Source of the DNA: Xanthomonas sp. 10-10 | GTDB lineage: Bacteria; Pseudomonadota; Gammaproteobacteria; Xanthomonadales; Xanthomonadaceae | Assembly: GCF_040182365.1 (NCBI RefSeq) | Contig: NZ_CP144460.1 | Location: 3,720,001 to 3,784,000, forward strand | Reading direction: 5' to 3' | DNA length: 64,000 bases | In this document: positions 62,580-64,000 of the stretch, in pieces | How positions within the stretch are numbered: the stretch's first letter is position 1 | How the letters are laid out: every line of letters starts with the position of its first letter | Program-made: the position numbers and the translations under genes | The notes under the pieces: model-generated | What the model was told of the DNA's origin: nothing | The model's input: only the letters and a program-made list of their open reading frames with translations | The model's database searches: none

Positions 62580-62950
62580 GACATTGCCCGGTTTCATGAG
62601 CAAGAAGCTGCCCCGAAGGATCGGATGAGGGGACGGAGCGCAGCCTCATGCAGCGTAGGGAAGTAGCACGTCGGGCTGATCCGCTGCCGAGCTTCATCGC
62701 GCACATACGTGTGGGCTTTGTCCCCGTACCCTCACCCCTCGCTCCGCGCCCCAGCCCGCGCCAGCGGCGCGGGCGCTCCGAGGCTTGCGCGCCAATGGCG
62801 CGCAAGCCGTGCCTCATCGCCCCGCGGGGAGAGGGGCTTGTTCCCTTCTCATATCGAAAGCCTGTTCCTTCTCCTATCGGGACATTGTTCCCCGTCATGG
62901 GGAGAAGCTGGCGCGCAGCGCCGGATGAGGATGCGAGCGAAGCCTTATGT
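62580..62950. repeat. Cluster of intergenic palindromic repeats
   Basis: Contains several hairpins. GCCCGCGCC/GGCGCGGGC (62754-62774) has a 9-bp stem and 3-nt loop. GGCTTGCGCGCC/GGCGCGCAAGCC (62782-62808) has a perfect 12-bp stem and 3-nt loop. CCCCGCGGGG (62820-62829) is a palindrome. Two copies of a GAAGCTG..CG....CGGATGAGG motif occur at about 62605 and 62904. CCGTACCCTCACCCCTC at about 62724 is a common Xanthomonas intergenic unit. No gene is supported here. Confidence 0.7.
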
Positions 62951-62955
62951 GCATC

Positions 62956-64000
62956 TCACGCTCCCTGCAGCGCCTGCTCCAGATCGGCCAGCAGATCATC
63001 GATATGCTCGATCCCGATCGACAGCCGCACGGTGTCTTCGCTCACCCCGGCATGCTCCAGTTCGGCCGGGCCGAGCTGGCGATGGGTAGTGGACGCCGGG
63101 TGCGTCGCCAGTGACTTGGCATCGCCGATATTCACCAGCCGGGTGAACAGCTGCAATGCATCCAGAAACCGCGCACCGGCCGCGCGCCCGCCGGGCAGGC
63201 CGAAGGTCAGTACGCCCGAGCCGTGCCCGCCCAGGTACTTCTGCGCCAGCGCGTGCTCGGGGTGATCGGGCAGCGCCGCGTAATTGACCCAGGCAACGCG
63301 CGCATGCTGCTGCAGGTAGCGAGCAATCGCCAACGTGTTGGCGTTGATGCGCTCCATTCGCAGCGGCAAGGTTTCAATCCCTTGCAGTATCAGAAACGCA
63401 TTGAACGGCGACAACGCCGCGCCGGTATTGCGCAGCGGCACCACGCGTGCACGGCCGATGTAGGCAGCTTCGCCCAGCGCATCGGTATACACCACGCCGT
63501 GATAGCTCACGTCCGGTTCGTTGAGGCGCGTAAACCGTTGTTTGTGCGCTGCCCACGGAAAGCGGCCGCTATCCACGATCGCCCCGCCGATGCTGTTGCC
63601 GTGGCCTCCAAGATATTTGGTCAATGAATGCACCACGATGTCCGCACCGAATTCAATCGGGCGCAACAGCGATGGCGTGGCCACGGTGTTGTCCACGATC
63701 AACGGCACGCCGTGCGCATGCGCCACTGCCGCCACCGCCTCGATGTCGGTGATATTGCCGCGCGGATTGCCGATCGACTCGACGAACACCGCCTTGGTGC
63801 GCTCATCGATCAGGCCGGCAAACGCCTGCGGATCGCGATAATCGGCAAAGCGCGCGCTGATGCCGAACTGCGGCAAGGTATGCGCGAACAGATTGTAGGT
63901 GCCGCCATACAACGCACTGGAGGAGACGATGTTGTCGCCAGCCTCGGCGATGGTCTGGATCGCATAGGTCACCGCCGCCTGCCCCGACGCCAGCGCCAAC
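62956..64000 (-). CDS. metY: O-acetylhomoserine sulfhydrylase (MetY-type), C-terminal part
   Basis: The gene enters from beyond base 64000; 348 codons are visible. PLP enzyme of the Cys/Met-metabolism family that forms homocysteine (or methionine) from O-acetylhomoserine and sulfide or thiol. Visible landmarks: ALASGQAAVTYAIQTIAEAG, SSSALYGGTYNLFAHTLPQF, VPLIVDNTVATPSLLRPIEF, the PLP Lys in IVVHSLTKYLGGHGNSIGG, RNTGAALSPFNAFLILQGIE and VNIGDAKSLATHPASTTHRQ. The long insert after the PLP Lys and the KSLATHPASTTH motif favour OAH sulfhydrylase over cystathionine enzymes. Confidence 0.92.
   Translation of the reverse strand, partial: LALASGQAAVTYAIQTIAEAGDNIVSSSALYGGTYNLFAHTLPQFGISARFADYRDPQAFAGLIDERTKAVFVESIGNPRGNITDIEAVAAVAHAHGVPLIVDNTVATPSLLRPIEFGADIVVHSLTKYLGGHGNSIGGAIVDSGRFPWAAHKQRFTRLNEPDVSYHGVVYTDALGEAAYIGRARVVPLRNTGAALSPFNAFLILQGIETLPLRMERINANTLAIARYLQQHARVAWVNYAALPDHPEHALAQKYLGGHGSGVLTFGLPGGRAAGARFLDALQLFTRLVNIGDAKSLATHPASTTHRQLGPAELEHAGVSEDTVRLSIGIEHIDDLLADLEQALQGA

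Overview
The window is high-GC chromosomal DNA of a plant-associated gammaproteobacterium, most likely a Xanthomonas. Supporting this are the gene order around ruvC-ruvA-kup-ruvB-ybgC-tolQ, the many TonB-dependent receptors, a xanthoferrin-type (vibrioferrin-like) siderophore locus, a fused glucosylglycerol-phosphate synthase/phosphatase gene, and intergenic repeats typical of the genus. The assignment rests on recognised protein families and gene order, not on a database search. No tRNA, rRNA, CRISPR array, prophage or complete insertion sequence was seen.

Layout. (1) 1-7134, minus strand: housekeeping block pmpR/yebC, ruvC, ruvA, kup, a twin SMI1/KNR4-domain gene, ruvB, ybgC and the start of tolQ. 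(2) 7224-13067: an alpha/beta hydrolase, a GNAT acetyltransferase, aspS, a secreted DUF3011 protein, a frameshifted pseudogene and an FmdB zinc ribbon. (3) 13227-16822: a YcaD-like MFS gene overlapping the glucosylglycerol osmolyte gene. (4) 16995-21630: a TonB-dependent receptor followed by a Tat-exported phospholipase C. (5) 21890-24906: a secreted esterase and a class A beta-lactamase divergent from an AmpR-like LysR regulator with a clear T-N11-A operator between them. (6) 24925-27395: a YcxB-like membrane protein and an ABC-F ATPase that carries an in-frame palindromic repeat. (7) 27577-36279: three paralogous TonB-dependent receptors in tandem with a VOC-fold gene between the first two. 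(8) 36446-40084: a cytochrome P450 and a CPA2 cation/proton antiporter.

(9) 40269-50695: siderophore locus. A Fur-box-like site precedes an HpcH/HpaI (SbnG-like) aldolase, the receptor xsuA, and xssABCDE (ATP-grasp ligase, NIS synthetase, MFS exporter, second NIS synthetase, PLP decarboxylase). Most xss genes overlap by ATGA. The likely flow is: aldolase supplies citrate, XssE supplies ethanolamine from serine, XssA/B/D assemble the siderophore, XssC exports it, and XsuA imports the ferric form. An AraC/GyrI regulator follows convergently.

(10) 51815-62476, minus strand: a cobalamin locus headed by a clear cobalamin riboswitch. Order from the riboswitch: btuB, two paralogous small membrane proteins, cobO, cbiB, cobD, cobQ, cobU, cobT, cobC, cobS. 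No corrin-ring genes are present, so in this window the set looks like uptake, adenosylation and nucleotide-loop assembly. (11) 62580-64000: a repeat cluster and a partial O-acetylhomoserine sulfhydrylase gene cut by the window end.

Non-coding structure is rich. GGGAATS heptad arrays form large inverted arms between ruvA, ruvC and yebC. A ~140-bp element with inverted ends occurs twice. Several perfect hairpins flank genes or lie inside them.
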